Shown: piece by piece, positions 11,820 to 23,660 of the stretch | Layout: every line of letters starts with the position of its first letter | Position numbering within the stretch: the stretch's first letter is position 1 | Source: Karalla daura | Taxonomy: Eukaryota > Chordata > Actinopteri > Chaetodontiformes > Leiognathidae | Length of the DNA: 64,000 nucleotides | Direction of reading: 5' to 3' | Assembly (NCBI GenBank): GCA_029224185.1 | Contig: CM055205.1 | Coordinates: forward strand, 12,289,319 to 12,353,318 | The notes under the pieces: model-generated | The model's input: the letters and a program-made list of their open reading frames with translations, nothing else | The model's database searches: none | Told to the model about the DNA's origin: nothing | Position numbers and translations under genes: made by a program

Positions 11820-12700
11820 GGGGCTAAAGCTCTTGGTCAGCGGTTTCCACGGCGATGGTGGACAGGCCAGCTGACAGGATGAATAATTTAGGATGAGGTG
11901 TGGACATCGATCCCACAATGCACTTCTGCCTGACCACACTGTCCCAAACACGTACTCTCAGACACAAACATGCACCGCTGGATGTACACACACAGACACA
12001 AATCAGTTTCTCATGTTCATGATTCTTCTGTAGTGTATCAGTGGCAAAGTCAGACATTGAAGTCATTTAACAAGGTAATTGTTGTTACATATTTAAAATA
12101 ACTTAAAATAATAAAAACAACAATAAAATATAGATATTTTGCATATAGATTAAACAATATGCTTGCATTCACATTCAAAATTCTTTGGCTCAGACACCAA
12201 TAGTTGTTGGCTTTCAGTAGCCTAAACCACATAAAGTCCTTCCTGTTTGGTCCACTGACTTCCTGTCTACTGCAACCTGATACTTCCTGGTTGAGTCAGA
12301 TGTCTTTGACCCCGGCGGTCTGTCGTCCAAACCAAACTCAGCCACTTCCCCCCTCGCGTCTCCTGTAGGAAAGAAGGAACGGACGGGGAAAAGGAGCAAA
12401 TTTGGGGCACTTGGTTAGCTCGGAAAATTTCTCCACACGCAAATATGCACAAATCAAATAGCTAATATTAATATTTAATTAGTTGATTACCTTGGCGAGC
12501 TGGGTATTAAATTTTGGATATGATGAACATCCACTTAAGTTGCAGTCTTATATTTTTTTAGCAGCATTCCCCCAGCCTCTGGCACAACGCAAGACCATTT
12601 TTAACCCTGTAGAACAATGTTTCTCCCAAATCTCTCCGGCTTTGCAGGCACCAGTTCTTTTCATTCATCACACAGCCTGAACGAGTGACCGGGGAATGAC
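11820..12700. other. Intergenic DNA, no gene recognised
   Basis: Mixed DNA with an AT-rich segment at 12065-12180. No coding similarity, RNA gene or strong site cluster was seen. Confidence 0.5.
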
Positions 12701-12716
12701 CTCGCATGCACGCAGA

Positions 12717-12851
12717 CAGACACACACACACACACACATAGAAGCACACACACACAGATCCACAAACACGGTATCAACTCACACAACAGCTCGATTCATT
12801 TATCACAAACGATGGATACCTTGGAACACATGCTCAAACACGCGTGTGCCT

Positions 12852-12901
<50 letters not shown>

Positions 12902-13350
12902 CCAAACGCACGCACACTCACACATTGCGGCTCCTATCACATCCGTTACAGATGGGTTCTCCTCCTCCTCAGTCCTAAATGAATATAAATATGTCTGTTT
13001 GACATCATTCATCTGCCAGAGAGGAGCACATGTACCGGGTGCAGCCAAAAGAGGCAGTGTTGCTCTCTGCTGCGCTGGGGAGGGATGCATATGGAAAGTG
13101 AAGGAAAGGCTGAGGAAAACAGGGGGAGAGCAAAATGGGAACAGGGATAAAAAAGACATGCAGAGATAAGGATGATCCAAGGGCATCTAACAAGGTTGGC
13201 GCAGGGCGGGAGATTTGTCCAAATACCCGTGCTTTATGAAGTTTCCCACTCTCGCATGCTGCACAAAGACATGCAGAAAAAACAAGCAGCACTCCCTCTC
13301 TTTTTAAATACGTTTACACACACACACACATACACACACACACAATCAAA
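12717..13350. repeat. CA microsatellites
   Basis: CA runs at about 12718-12758, 12855-12900 and 13315-13344 are separated by unique DNA without a recognisable gene. ORFs spanning them are repeat translations. Confidence 0.85.
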
Positions 13351-13379
13351 TCTGATCCTATCTCTCCCCTCATGACAGC

Positions 13380-14455
13380 CTGCATTCACAATAAAGCATT
13401 TGAAAGCCCATTAGCTCCATTTTCCAGCGGCGTAAAGCCAACGGCAATCCGATATCATCAGTAACAGTCCGCGCGAAGATGACGGCCAGACGACAAGTGA
13501 GATGTGGACAGACTGAAGGAGCTGAGGGGAGGAAGAGAGATATCTGTGATGGGAACAAATTGAAACAAAATGGCGGGTGATGTGCCGCCGGGAGATGCTT
13601 AGGGAGATGTCACACGGGCCAGTGGCGGAGAATTTACAAAAGGGAGTCATTTTGTCATGTGGTGTTTTAGACAACGATTCGGATTCACAAAGGAAGCGGT
13701 CCACCTGTTGAGAGGCGAGATCTGATATGCGTCCCAAGTTCACGTCGACCTGACCCGCGTCCGCGGCCGCAGCCTCTTCATGATGTAGTGTTTGCGAAGC
13801 CTTGAGGGAGGCGACAGCAGTTTCAGAGTGAGCCCACTCCTGCTGCAATCTGTGCCCCATATGTCATTAAGCCCATTAGGGAAACACTAGGTTAACATTA
13901 CAGAGAGCAGCAGCCCACATAAAAGCGGCGTCTCACTTTGTCTCCCTTCCTCTCTTTTTCTCACTGCCCGTATTAACAAGCCATTGTCTTTTTTCTCACC
14001 ACTACGCCTTCTGAACTGCATCCTCCATTTCCTCGCCCGGAGTCATTTCTCTTTTGCGCAGACCTTCCACTGCCTCTCCCCGTTTCACCCTCACCGGCCC
14101 AAACAAGCCGCCACTGGGGGCGGTAGAAGAAAAGATGTCGGCTTTTAGAAAAGCATTTGGACAACGGCGTCTGTCAGCGCCGAGCGATGGCCGCCCGTGT
14201 AAATGTGCATCCTCTCGCTTCCTGAGAACATTTGCCCGGTCTCCTCCCTGCACAAATGTGTATGGCTGCGCAGAGAAACACGTCGGCGTCGGCTATGTCA
14301 AACTCAGGAGGAGACACATTTGGACTGGTCTTTGTTTCGCCGAAAAAAACCCCCACCAATCACACTGTTCCCTTGCAGGAAAAGCAGGAAACCAATACGG
14401 CATGTTCACCTAGAGGTCAGGTGGAGGTCAGCGTGGACTGTCATGCCTCCACTCG
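13380..14455. promoter_or_regulatory. Candidate regulatory block containing a perfect DR5
   Basis: About 1 kb of complex, CpG-containing DNA without microsatellites. It holds words such as TTAAGCCCATTAGGG near 13867 and a perfect DR5 at 14414-14430. ORFs on both strands overlap (149 aa minus, 119-198 aa plus), show no protein family features and run into a poly-C tract, so I read the block as non-coding. Confidence 0.4.
14414..14430 (+). promoter_or_regulatory. DR5 retinoic acid response element
   Basis: AGGTCA-GGTGG-AGGTCA is two identical, consensus half-sites with a 5-bp spacer, the classic RAR/RXR-binding DR5. A further TGTTCA half-site-like word sits at 14403-14408. The site is about 20.5 kb 3' of the hoxa1a stop codon. 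RAR/RXR binding is established for this motif class. Its use at this locus is inferred. Confidence 0.6.
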
Positions 14456-14456
14456 A

Positions 14457-14479
14457 CCCCCCCCCCCCCCCCCCCCCCC
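14457..14479. repeat. Poly-C tract
   Basis: An uninterrupted run of 23 C bases followed by a CTCC-rich stretch. It is a possible length-polymorphic or assembly-sensitive site. Confidence 0.95.
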
Positions 14480-15060
14480 GCTTGCCTCCCTCCTCCTCCT
14501 CCTCCTTCCCCATTCCTGTGACAAAGAGAGCCAGTTTGGTTGCCAGGGAAACAGGCTTTTTCCATGGCGATGTTGGAACACGTGGGAAGGGCAGGGCGGC
14601 TTTGTTTCGCCCGGTGATGAAGGATTCTCCACATGCATGTTTAATCGCCAGACTTATGGTCCCAAACCCAACAGCCGAGCCCATCCACCACGGCCTGATT
14701 ATGTTCAATGGAGCTTCTGACACCGTCATTTTGCCAGTTTCATCACGCTGTGCAGCTCCCACCACGGGCACCTTAGCTATTGTTGCGCAGGATTGCTGAT
14801 GAGTGCAGCTGAGACCGACCAAACGAAGGGAAGGCGCCCGAGTCTGTTTAGCTTTAGCCGAAACACGCCGCGCTGAGTAAACACGCTCCTTTTACACTCT
14901 ACAAAACGTACATTTAAAAAAAAAAAACGGCCACACAATCCTTTTTGTCTCTTCTTGTATCTCGGCACCCACCCACCACTGTTTGGCTTAGCACAGTGGG
15001 GGGAAAAAAAATGGCAGATCACCATGGCAACGGTGTGTGCCGTTCTGCTACAGCTGTGAT
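14480..15060. promoter_or_regulatory. Possible conserved noncoding element
   Basis: Complex DNA continuing from the DR5 block. At 14560-14760 it includes TGATTATGTTCAATGG and CCGTCATTTTGCC-type words. No gene was recognised. Low-confidence inference from texture. Confidence 0.25.
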
Positions 15061-16450
15061 GTATGTGGTGACACTTTTGACCCTGTGGTGAACTCTGTAA
15101 TGCAGGAGCTGTGCACAGTCCGGATAGACCCCGGCTGCCCTGCCTATCCTGCCGCTATATCGTACCCCATATAGGCTGTAGCGGGGCTGTTAGTTTTCAT
15201 ACGTCCCGAGCGCCATGACAACAGATCCTCCAGCAAAGAGCCGGGCCGACGAGATCAGAGCTGCGTACCTCTGCCATGGAAACAAAATAAAATCCTAACA
15301 AAGTTTTCACCAACACCAGTTTGCTGTGACAACAGAAAAACCTGTTGTTATACACAGTCTGGGCTTTGTGAGTTGTGTGCATGCCATCACGCTCTGTGGA
15401 TTCTCCTGACTAAATTTCAGTCGGGCACCTTGAGTGATGTAGCACATCAAATCTTTAATCCCGCTCACAATGAGCCTCCACGGCCAGGCCTCAGTTGTTG
15501 ACGTGGGATTCAGATGGATTTTTTTTTAGCCGGATGCGATTCCAGCTTTGTTTGGCCCTAACATGTTTGCATCCGCTGCGCCTCACGGTTATGTGTGTCC
15601 TTTATTGTCACACAACACTTCTTCAGAACCTCTGCTTGGCAGCACGTCCACTGACATTTACAAATCATACACACAGGAGGGGTCAAAGGCACACAGCCCC
15701 AGCCCGGATGTGAAAGCAAACACTTTGCGCCGCAGATGCCTTTTCTCGGCTGATGCACTTACACACAACACATTGTTGTGTGATGAGACAGAGAAGGCAC
15801 ACACGCCCATCACGCCACCACCATCAAACACACACACACACACACACCTGTCACTGCAAAAACACAACACACAAAAACCAGGCTGATGCAAAACAAAGCA
15901 ATACCAATGCGCACTCCATCTGCACTTGTCTCCTCCTGACAAGTTGGATTTGCAGAGGCAGCGCCACTTCCGCGTTCGGCCACCGGGGGCGCTGCAGCTT
16001 TGCAGAAAACCCAGCTCCCCCAAATCTGCCCCAGCTGCTCCTGCTTCTGCCTCACACTGAGCCGCCGTGGAACAGAAGAAGGGGAGCTGACACTCAGTAA
16101 ACGCAGACAAGCAGACACCTTCTAAATCATTCCCTTTGGCTTTTTTTTATTAAGAAACAATTGGTTCCACATGGCACCCGATGCACGGCGAACATATATA
16201 ATGCTGGGACGTACAGATAATGCAGACAAGTGGCTGCGCTAACACCAAAAATATGTTCAAAAAGAGAGAGCGCTGCCCTTTAGATAAATCACATTTTCAC
16301 GGGCTTAGAAGACGACAGTCACAGAGAGAAAAGGAAGAATGATGCACCGTCAGAGGACAAAGCGCTGAGCTTTTATAATTTTTGCTACAGTCACACAATG
16401 TCTCTCACACGAGCCGCCTGCCAAGAAAACTGTTTTCCTTTTTGCTCCAG
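15061..16450. other. Intergenic DNA, no gene recognised
   Basis: Mixed DNA with a CA run at about 15825-15848 and a poly-T patch at 16140-16148. ORFs on both strands are unrecognised and overlap repeats. Confidence 0.5.
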
Positions 16451-16460
16451 CAGTTGCAGA

Positions 16461-16700
16461 AGGGGGGGGGGGGGATTTTTCCACCTTTTCAACAAAACAG
16501 TGAAACAAAACAAAAACAAAGGGGACATTCCATGTCCCGCTGCAGCTCCTCGGTCCTGTTTGTCCAGGTCACAGTCCGGGAGGGTCATGACCCTCTAAGA
16601 CACACTCAGGCCTGCCACACCACTAACAAGTCAACCTGCAGGTCTGTGGAGAAAGGGAGGGAGGGAGGGAGAGAGAGAGAGACAGAGAGAGAGAGGGAGA
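16461..16700. repeat. Poly-G run, IR0 palindrome and GA-rich tract
   Basis: A G run lies at 16461-16474. A perfect 16-bp palindrome at 16580-16595 contains GGGTCA directly abutting TGACCC (an IR0 nuclear-receptor arrangement). A GGGA/GA microsatellite lies at about 16650-16698. Confidence 0.7.
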
Positions 16701-17630
16701 TGATCATGTTTTCTTGGTCTGAGTATGTGTACATGTGTATCCAGTCATTTAGAGTTGGGCCTTATTTTATTGGTCATCCGTCTTAATAACACTGTATTCA
16801 GCAACGCGGCAGCATTGCTCCTGGGGCTGCTCTTTAGGCCAGAGGGTGACATATGTTTTACAGCTTCTAAAGGCCTTTAAGGGATATTAGTGGTTTTGGG
16901 ATAATTAAATGAGACTTGACAACTTGACAACGTTTGTACCTTCAAAAGAAAAAAAAAAGCTTATCCTTTTTTCCTTTTTTATGTTCTGCGAGATTCTTCA
17001 TCCATTACAAAACATGGTGTATTATGTGCAGTGTAACTTAGTATTTACCATCTGGTCATATACTCAGTTGTATTCTGTAACTTGAGATGATTAGTAGGCA
17101 ACAGAGGTCCAGTAAACTTGCCTCTGACACTGCGAGGCCCAGATATCTCCGGAACTACCTTGTTCTGCCTCAAGTGAAATCTCTTCCTTCTTCATATGCA
17201 GTTGTACTCCCCAACACCTGTAAACAGACAGATTTGAATATTAAAATCAGCATTTGCTTTTTAAGCAAGCTCGGCCGCATTATTTTGAATAGAAAACAAA
17301 GCACCGTGTAATTATGGCTAAAACTGTCCTCTTGGTTGAACTTCTATTTGTACTTCACGTTGTACAAAGTCCCTTTTTACCCTGATATTAGACATTATCA
17401 AAACCCATACATAATACACATTGTTGTAAAAAGGAATAATTCTTTAAACTGCCTCCTATTCAGTTGCTGCATGCAAACACCTCGCTGCTACCCGCATGGC
17501 CGTGTCAATCATGGTCATCGCGTTTGGGGACGGTCCCCGTCCACCCGTCCACCCCTCCCTGTCCCTGTCCCTGCCTGTGGTCCTGCCACTGATGTTGAGC
17601 AGGTGACCTTTTCTCTCAGCTAATCCACAC
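16701..17630. other. AT-rich intergenic DNA
   Basis: No recognisable gene, RNA or structured repeat. Confidence 0.5.
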
Positions 17631-17634
17631 CAAA

Positions 17635-18240
17635 AAGCCCTAATTACTGCTGCCGCTCCACCAACCTCCCTCGGCCCAATAATCAATACAGCCGATTGGC
17701 CGGCGGATCACCCCGTCAGACACCAGCGCTTACATGTGACTCAGTGTGTGCATGTGTGTGTGTGTAAATGTGTGTGTCCATCTGATGCTGCAATAATTAA
17801 AGAAAAAAAAAAGAAATAAAAGGCAAAAGATTGAAAAAGAAGAGGAAGCGCTGTCCGGGCAAGACAGAGGTAACCAGAGGAGGCCTGCGGAGTAAGTATC
17901 ACCGCTGTGTGTAAACACACACTCGTACACACTCGCATTCCTCCCTCCAACCTGAATGTTGTGACACCAGTTGACCTTATTGAGCTGCTGTTCTGTAAAG
18001 AGTCCCTGATTAGAATATCTTCCCTTTAACCTTTAGCAGAGTGACACACCTCCCGAAAGCAAAGAAATAAGCCGGCGGTTTATGCAGGGAGGCAGATATG
18101 TTCTGTCGTTATTTCATTAAACTGTGGCATTTCGACTAAACATCCCGATCGCGTCGGGAGGAAAATGTCACTTTTCAACGACGGCATGTACATTTTTTTT
18201 CTTTTTTTTCCGAACATGCAGGTGTACATCTCTCGAGTTA
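17635..18240. promoter_or_regulatory. Candidate conserved noncoding block
   Basis: Two complex stretches flank a small TG patch (17748-17780). One at 17638-17720 has CCAATAATCAATAC and CGATTGGCCGG. The other at 17965-18200 has TTGACCTTATTGAGC, GGTTTATGCAGGG, TTTCATTAAACTG and the GC-rich dyad CCCGATCGCGTCGGG at 18145-18159. This texture is unlike neutral flank. No coding frame was seen. Confidence 0.35.
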
Positions 18241-18304
18241 TACAATATGATAAGCTGACAGTGTAGAATGTAGGCTGCCCAGAGCAATCATGTTTTTATG
18301 ACTG

Positions 18305-18370
18305 CATTTTGTGTGAGTCTGTGAGTGTGTGTGTGTATACGTGTGTGTGTGTGAGGCATCTGTGTGTGTG
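18305..18370. repeat. TG-rich microsatellite
   Basis: Imperfect TG repeats interrupted by GAG and ATACG. Confidence 0.8.
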
Positions 18371-19015
18371 GAAACGCCCGGGGACATTTCAGAAGCAACA
18401 AAAGGCCAGACACAATGTTTTCAGACAGAAAAAGGAAGTTTAATTTTAGATGCAGCTGCGTGAACAGAGTCCTATCTGTGAAAAGAGAGGGAGGCCATCT
18501 CTCTTTCCACCTTCCCTTTCTTTCTCCCTCTGTCACTCTTGCTGACAGTCTTTGATTGTATTAGACAAGTTAATGAAAAGCAACACAGAAGAAAGGACTG
18601 GCAGGGCTCGGAGCAGCCTGCACCTGCCAAAGTGTATGTCTGTGTGTGCATACCTGCCAGTGACTGTGTCTGACTGTCTTGTGTCCCCGGGCGTGCAGTC
18701 AACACGATGATGAGACAGTGAGAGAGTGATGAGAGGCTCGTCCATCGCTGCAGGGCGAGGTCCGTCCTGCAGACATGAAATGGTTATGAATATAAACTAT
18801 TCCCACACTGCACGCAGTGAGAAAAGTGAGGGGGGGGTTAAAAAATAATACTTACACACAAATGCTGCATTTTCAGACACCATTATCATGGGCCCTATAA
18901 AAAAAGAAGTGACAATATTCAATGTATTGCATGTGAGACTTTAGAGTTGCTGCATTGCAAGATTGACTTTGCATAGTGTGTTCAAATTTTGCCTGGCACT
19001 TCATCAAAAATGTTT
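18371..19015. other. Intergenic DNA, no gene recognised
   Basis: Nothing beyond short unrecognised ORFs and a G run at 18831-18837. Confidence 0.5.
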
Positions 19016-19017
19016 GA

Positions 19018-19265
19018 GCCTCTGATAGACTTGCGGGTAGATTGCACGTCATTAGCTAATGGTCTTATTTAGCAAGTGAAATTCACACAGGCTGCCTCCA
19101 AGGGATTGTAGACGCGAGCAGCCGCACTCATGCAAAGTAGATGGTTTTAATGTGTGTGCGTGCGTGAACATCATTAGGATTATGCACAATGCCAACAATC
19201 AGTCCCCGTGCGGGGTGTCGGGAGTGCTTTATGCGGCAGGACTTAAAGTGAGGCCGCGGAGATCG
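19018..19265. promoter_or_regulatory. Candidate conserved noncoding element
   Basis: This contains the homeodomain palindrome CATTAGCTAATG at 19050-19061, GGATTATGCACAATGCC near 19177 and CAACAATCAGT near 19193, within otherwise complex DNA. The element ends just before a dispersed repeat. Enhancer function is inferred. Confidence 0.4.
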
Positions 19266-19344
19266 AGTGGATGATGTAAGAAATCTGACTTTCATGAAGT
19301 GTTCACACCTATGTAACTATGATCTGTCCCTAACCTTGGTCATG

Positions 19345-19610
19345 TACTATCCATCCATCCATTCACTCTGGACCTTAATGGTGTTGCAGGCGAAGACAGA
19401 GAATATACCGTGGACAGGTCACCAGTCCATCACAGGGCATGCACACACATACACACACACTCACTCACTCACACATAGGCAAGATTTAGAGTCTCCAATC
19501 CACATTAACATGCATGTTTCTGGGCTGCAAGAGGAGACTGGAGTGCAAGGAGAAATCATTCGCAAAAAAGGGGAAAACATGCAAACTGCACAGAGAAAGG
19601 CCCGCGGTCT
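19345..19610 (-). repeat. Dispersed repeat family, copy G
   Basis: Minus orientation. The inverted family words CCATCCATCCATTCAC, GGACAGGTCACCAGTCCATC, a CA/CTCA patch, TTAGAGTCTCCAATCC and ACATGCATGTTTCTGGG appear in order. The CA patch sits where copies H and I carry expanded microsatellites. Confidence 0.7.
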
Positions 19611-19759
19611 AACTGTGATTCAACTGCATATCTCAAGCCATATCTCAATAACTTTCAATAATATAAATAATGATCCTCCTGTGTTGGTTTTGTGGTTCAT
19701 TGAAAGGTGATGGTTCCATTTTGCCACAAGTGATCTCTAAAGATTTTTTTTTCTCCAGT

Positions 19760-20060
19760 GCTGTACGAACAGCTCGGATCATCACAATCTCAATAACTAA
19801 TAGCTACATTTTGTCCGTCCATCACCGCTGGTCGATGAGATGAAACCATCGCTGTAACCTGCGGTCAGCTGTGGTTAATCTGTCAGCTCAGGGTGGCGAC
19901 CAGGTCAGAGGGAGTCAATAACTAATATCTCCATTGTTATGACACTGCATATCCCATAAAAGAACAGCAGTTTGAAATGTACACATTGATATGTTGCCGT
20001 AATTCTTGGTATTACAGTGTTTTACAATTAGGAAATAGTCATCGACGTTGAAATGCGCAG
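19760..20060. promoter_or_regulatory. Candidate conserved noncoding element
   Basis: Complex DNA with two copies of AATAACTAAT (19791-19800 and 19917-19926), a GGTCAGCTGTGGTTAATCTGTCAGCT stretch around 19865-19888 containing MEIS-like CTGTCA, and an AGGTCA half-site near 19902. No coding potential. Inference from site texture. Confidence 0.35.
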
Positions 20061-21140
20061 TTCAGTCCCTCCAAATTTAATGACAGGTTTAAAGTCTACA
20101 ATGGCTTTCACCCACAATAACAGGTGCATTATATTTATTTAATGGATGCATCAAACAGTGGGAATGACCACCGTATATGTGTCAAAGCTGCAATAAATAA
20201 GACTTTTACTGTTCCAATGCATAAAATTACTACAATAAGTCAGTAGAGGTTAATAGAATCAATAGTGGCAAGTCAACAGCTGGCCCACAGATGCTAATAT
20301 CTGTCTTTCAAAAGCTATTGTCCAGGCCAGCATAACATAAAGTCTCATTGGAATGATGTTGCAGGTCAATTTCAGTTGCAACTTGTTTATTGACTCTAAA
20401 AAGGAAACCTCAGCTTTCAGACCCGGCTCATTCATTTTACGATGTTGCATAGAGCACATCATAGTTTGGTGCACTTCTTAAAGAAGGAGACTGTCAAGAA
20501 ATGAGTTTCGCTTTGGAACTTCAAATACCAAAGGCGCTGTGCAATAAAACAGACAGACATACTCATTCTTATATTCATTCCTTTGTGGAGAACTCTTTTT
20601 TTTCCCCCTGATGTCCACATGTGCAAAATATTTATAATGGACTACAATGAATACAGAGCTTTCATAGCTGACAGTCATGATAGCAGTGACTAGAAAAATA
20701 AGGTGACGCATGTACGAAATGGAAACTTTCAAGTCAAATGTTCCAATAGAATTGCCAGTGCAGTGTGGGTGAACGCCGACAGCCAGCGTGCATATACGTG
20801 CAGCAGCATGTGTGTGTGTCTGTGTGTGTTTCTGTGTGTGTGTGTGTGTGAGACAGAGAGAGAATGAGCGCATGATGGCGAACTGAAGACATGCAGCCCC
20901 ACAGAGAGCTGCCCCAGCCAGGCCGGCCCGCTGAGTGAAACCCTGTGGTAATGTTTAGCTTAAGGGGTGAAAAAGAAGGCGAGTGGGGGGTGAGGGTGGT
21001 GGTGGGGGGGTGAGAGGATGACAGGGTTGGGGTTTTCAGAGCGTACAGAGAGCGAGGAGGGAGGCGAGGGAGGGATGGGTCAAGCAGGAGTGACGGGGGA
21101 GCGGGAGGGGAGGCGGGATGAAAGGTCCGAGCGGGACGCA
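20061..21140. other. Intergenic DNA with TG patch and purine-rich tract
   Basis: A TG/GA patch lies at 20811-20865 and a G-rich, GGGTGGTGG-like stretch at 20975-21120. No gene was recognised. Confidence 0.5.
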
Positions 21141-21144
21141 GCAC

Positions 21145-21345
21145 AGGCGAGGTCTCGTCACTCAGTCGTCTCTCTCTGACACCTGAACCTCGGCTGACCG
21201 GGTCGTGACTGCCTCTCCGGCTCGGGAGATATCACTGGGGGGGCCCTGACCTCTGACCCCTCACCTCCACATCGCTGCCGCAGCCCCGTGCCCCGCCTTC
21301 CCTGCCGTCACCACCAGCAGCCCTCGCTCACTTCCTCTGCTTAAT
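21145..21345 (-). promoter_or_regulatory. GC-rich cluster of nuclear-receptor half-sites (DR5-like plus tandem DR1)
   Basis: At 21184-21200 is TGAACC-TCGGC-TGACCG, read on the minus strand as CGGTCA-GCCGA-GGTTCA: a DR5 with one mismatch in one half-site. At 21247-21266 is TGACCT-C-TGACCC-C-TCACCT, three half-sites each 1 bp apart (tandem DR1, outer pair DR8). The first two are perfect RGKTCA matches. The segment is locally GC- and CpG-rich. Binding by RAR/RXR or other RXR partners is inferred. Confidence 0.45.
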
Positions 21346-21419
21346 GTCTTTGCAGTTTTGTTCTCCTGTTCCCCCAAGAGTTTGGTTCCCTACACCTGGA
21401 AGATCAAAGAATGTATAAT

Positions 21420-21580
21420 TTGGGTCGGTATATATATATTTGTATCTATTTACATATACTGTACTGTTTATTATTTCTATCTAACTAATCTAATCTAATT
21501 TTGCTGCACTGTCTACTTTCCTGTTGCTATGCCTAAAATTTCACCATAGTGGGACAATAGGGAATAAAGCGAAATCTGTC
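21420..21580 (+). repeat. Retroelement 3'-tail-like repeat
   Basis: A TATATATA/ATCTATTTACATA stretch and a CTAATCTAATCTAATTTTGCTGC block are followed by CACCATAGTGGGACAATAGGG and AATAAAG. This resembles the common fish repeat tail ending in 'CCCACTGTGGGACAATAAAGG'. It is non-coding. Confidence 0.55.
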
Positions 21581-23480
21581 CAGAAGGCAATAAACCCATA
21601 TGCTATCATACTCTATTATATTCAAATGTACTTTTATTGTCACATTTGTATGATAATTTTACCTCACCCTAACCCCCCCAAAAAATGGTACTGTAATTTA
21701 GCCATTCCGATAAACTATTTCGATAAAACATTGTTTCTAATTTCAGACCATTCATATCAGCACCACTGACACTATGCACCAGCTCAGGCTGGACCTATCA
21801 AAGGCAGCAGTGCATTGTGTAGCTCTTCCAGAGTTTACTCTGAAGGGTAAGATCAGATGTGGTCACTGTGGTCAACTGTGCACAGTTCACACACACAGTG
21901 TGTGAAGCAGTAAGCGGTTGCCTTTGACAAAACCTTCATGCTATTACAGTATTATATTCACGTGGCATAAGTTTGGTGTTTGTGCATGTGACAAGCCTTT
22001 CAACTCACAGACCCATTATTCAACCCATTTGCCAGACCTTGAGGATAAAGACAATGCGCTTAATGTTAGCTAACTTTATAAGGAAATCTGTTACAGGCTA
22101 GCCTAAATGTGTGCCCTACAGTTATTGCAAGAAAGGGGTTAATGTTACCAAGTGAAGTGACTTTAAAGATGCAGTTTTAAATCATTTTGACACATTGCAC
22201 ATAACACACACACTCATTACACGGGCAGCACTGACTTGTCCTCTGTGCAGAGAGCTGCTAGGACCTTATACAGTCTGAGAGTCAACCTTTTCTCTTGGCA
22301 AGCTTACGTGGTTAGGGCAACACACATGCACACACACACGTATCCCCAGAGAGTCAGGTCTAATCCCGGGTTTACATTGTTAGGACAACAGGGCTAATCC
22401 TGCTAACAGGGTGTTTATCTAGACACTGCGACCGCTGAGTCCCCACTTCACACAGTATTGACCTGGAGAGAAAAATAGCAAAGAGGCTGGAAAAAGAAAA
22501 GCAAAAGCTGAGAGAGCAACTATAAAGACAAGGCAACCAAGAAAGGTGAAAACAGAGAAAAGAACAGAAAAGTCAGGGGGAAATAAGATGGAAACCTCAG
22601 TAAAAGGTCGAACCGGAGGAAGCATGGAGACAGAGGGAAGGGGGTTGTAAGATGGTCTGAAGAAGGTCTGGGCTGTCACGTATGCAGATGAGAGTGTGAT
22701 GGCATCAATGCAGCAGTGGACACAGCCGGTCCCTCAGGACCACACGCATCAGCCAGAACACACACCCTGAGCGGCAAACCAAAGAACACATAAGCCTACA
22801 TTAGGGATAGAAAACACGGACGCATAAACAGACCATGCGTGTCAAGACAATAAGCCGATGAGGGTCGAAATAGAGACTTGTGATTTCAAACTGATGGGAT
22901 TTTAAAGGAAACTCAATGAACACGGAATCATGTGTTTTGTGTGAAACAGTATATGAAAGTATCTTCGCCTTTGATGCTGATGGTGTCTACAAGTTGTATA
23001 AGATGTGTACGTCAACTGATTTAAATAAAAACCTGTCATCAGCAAATAAATATGTGAAGTAAAACCATTTCAACCAACCAGGCTCATGGACCGTCTTCAT
23101 TTTATGCACAAAACAAAACTCAATGAGCTCGTGACATTCAGCCGCTTCTATACCCCAGACCCTCTGAACCACACTTTCATGCATGGACACAAAATGTCTA
23201 TACTTTCTCCCTGCAGACGCTCCAACTTCAGTGGCTATCTGCCACTCTGGTATCCAAAGCCGCCTGTCGGAATATTGCGTTGGCTGGCGTTAACTTCCTA
23301 CTGGGGGGGTGGGGTGTACGACGGGCAGGGAGGGAATATCGGCAGAACGGCGGCAAGCTTTAGCATGCATGTCAAGGCCGGGGGACGCTCCCTGAGCCAA
23401 ATGCCAGTCTATAGATCGCAGAGGGGACTAAAGATCACATCATCGTCCACCCGGACACGGGTGACACCGGACAGCAGACG
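21581..23480. other. Intergenic DNA, possible weak CNEs
   Basis: No gene was recognised. The pieces 22260-22440 and 23200-23400 are complex and CpG-containing and could be regulatory. The tract 22455-22680 is purine-rich. Confidence 0.4.
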
Positions 23481-23514
23481 TGAGAGAGAGGGAAGACCGA
23501 ATGATCCCTGCCAG

Positions 23515-23660
23515 GACGAGCCGTTATAGACAGCCGCTGTCATTACAGGGCAAACATGCGCCCGCGTGGGGTGCACAAACACACACACAGAGTACGCACA
23601 CGCATACACAAGCCCTGACGACCACGTTATAGACAAGCGCTGTCATTAGAGGAGTCTCTG
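23515..23660. repeat. Directly repeated palindromic element, two copies 103 bp apart
   Basis: Positions 23523-23549 and 23626-23652 match at 24 of 27 bases by direct comparison. Both begin GTTATAGACA and contain GCTGTCATTA. The first contains the perfect dyad GACAGC-C-GCTGTC (23529-23541), which presents the MEIS/PREP/TGIF core CTGTCA next to ATTA. The upstream GACGA is also shared. The DNA between them is partly CA-repeat. Function is unknown. Confidence 0.6.

Noticed and set aside
13411..13860. 149-codon minus-strand ORF
   Set aside because: No recognised domain, no splice context and overlapping ORFs on the other strand. Treated as non-coding complex DNA.
14203..14799. 198- and 162-codon plus-strand ORFs
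   Set aside because: Both run through the 23-base poly-C tract and share no features with known proteins.
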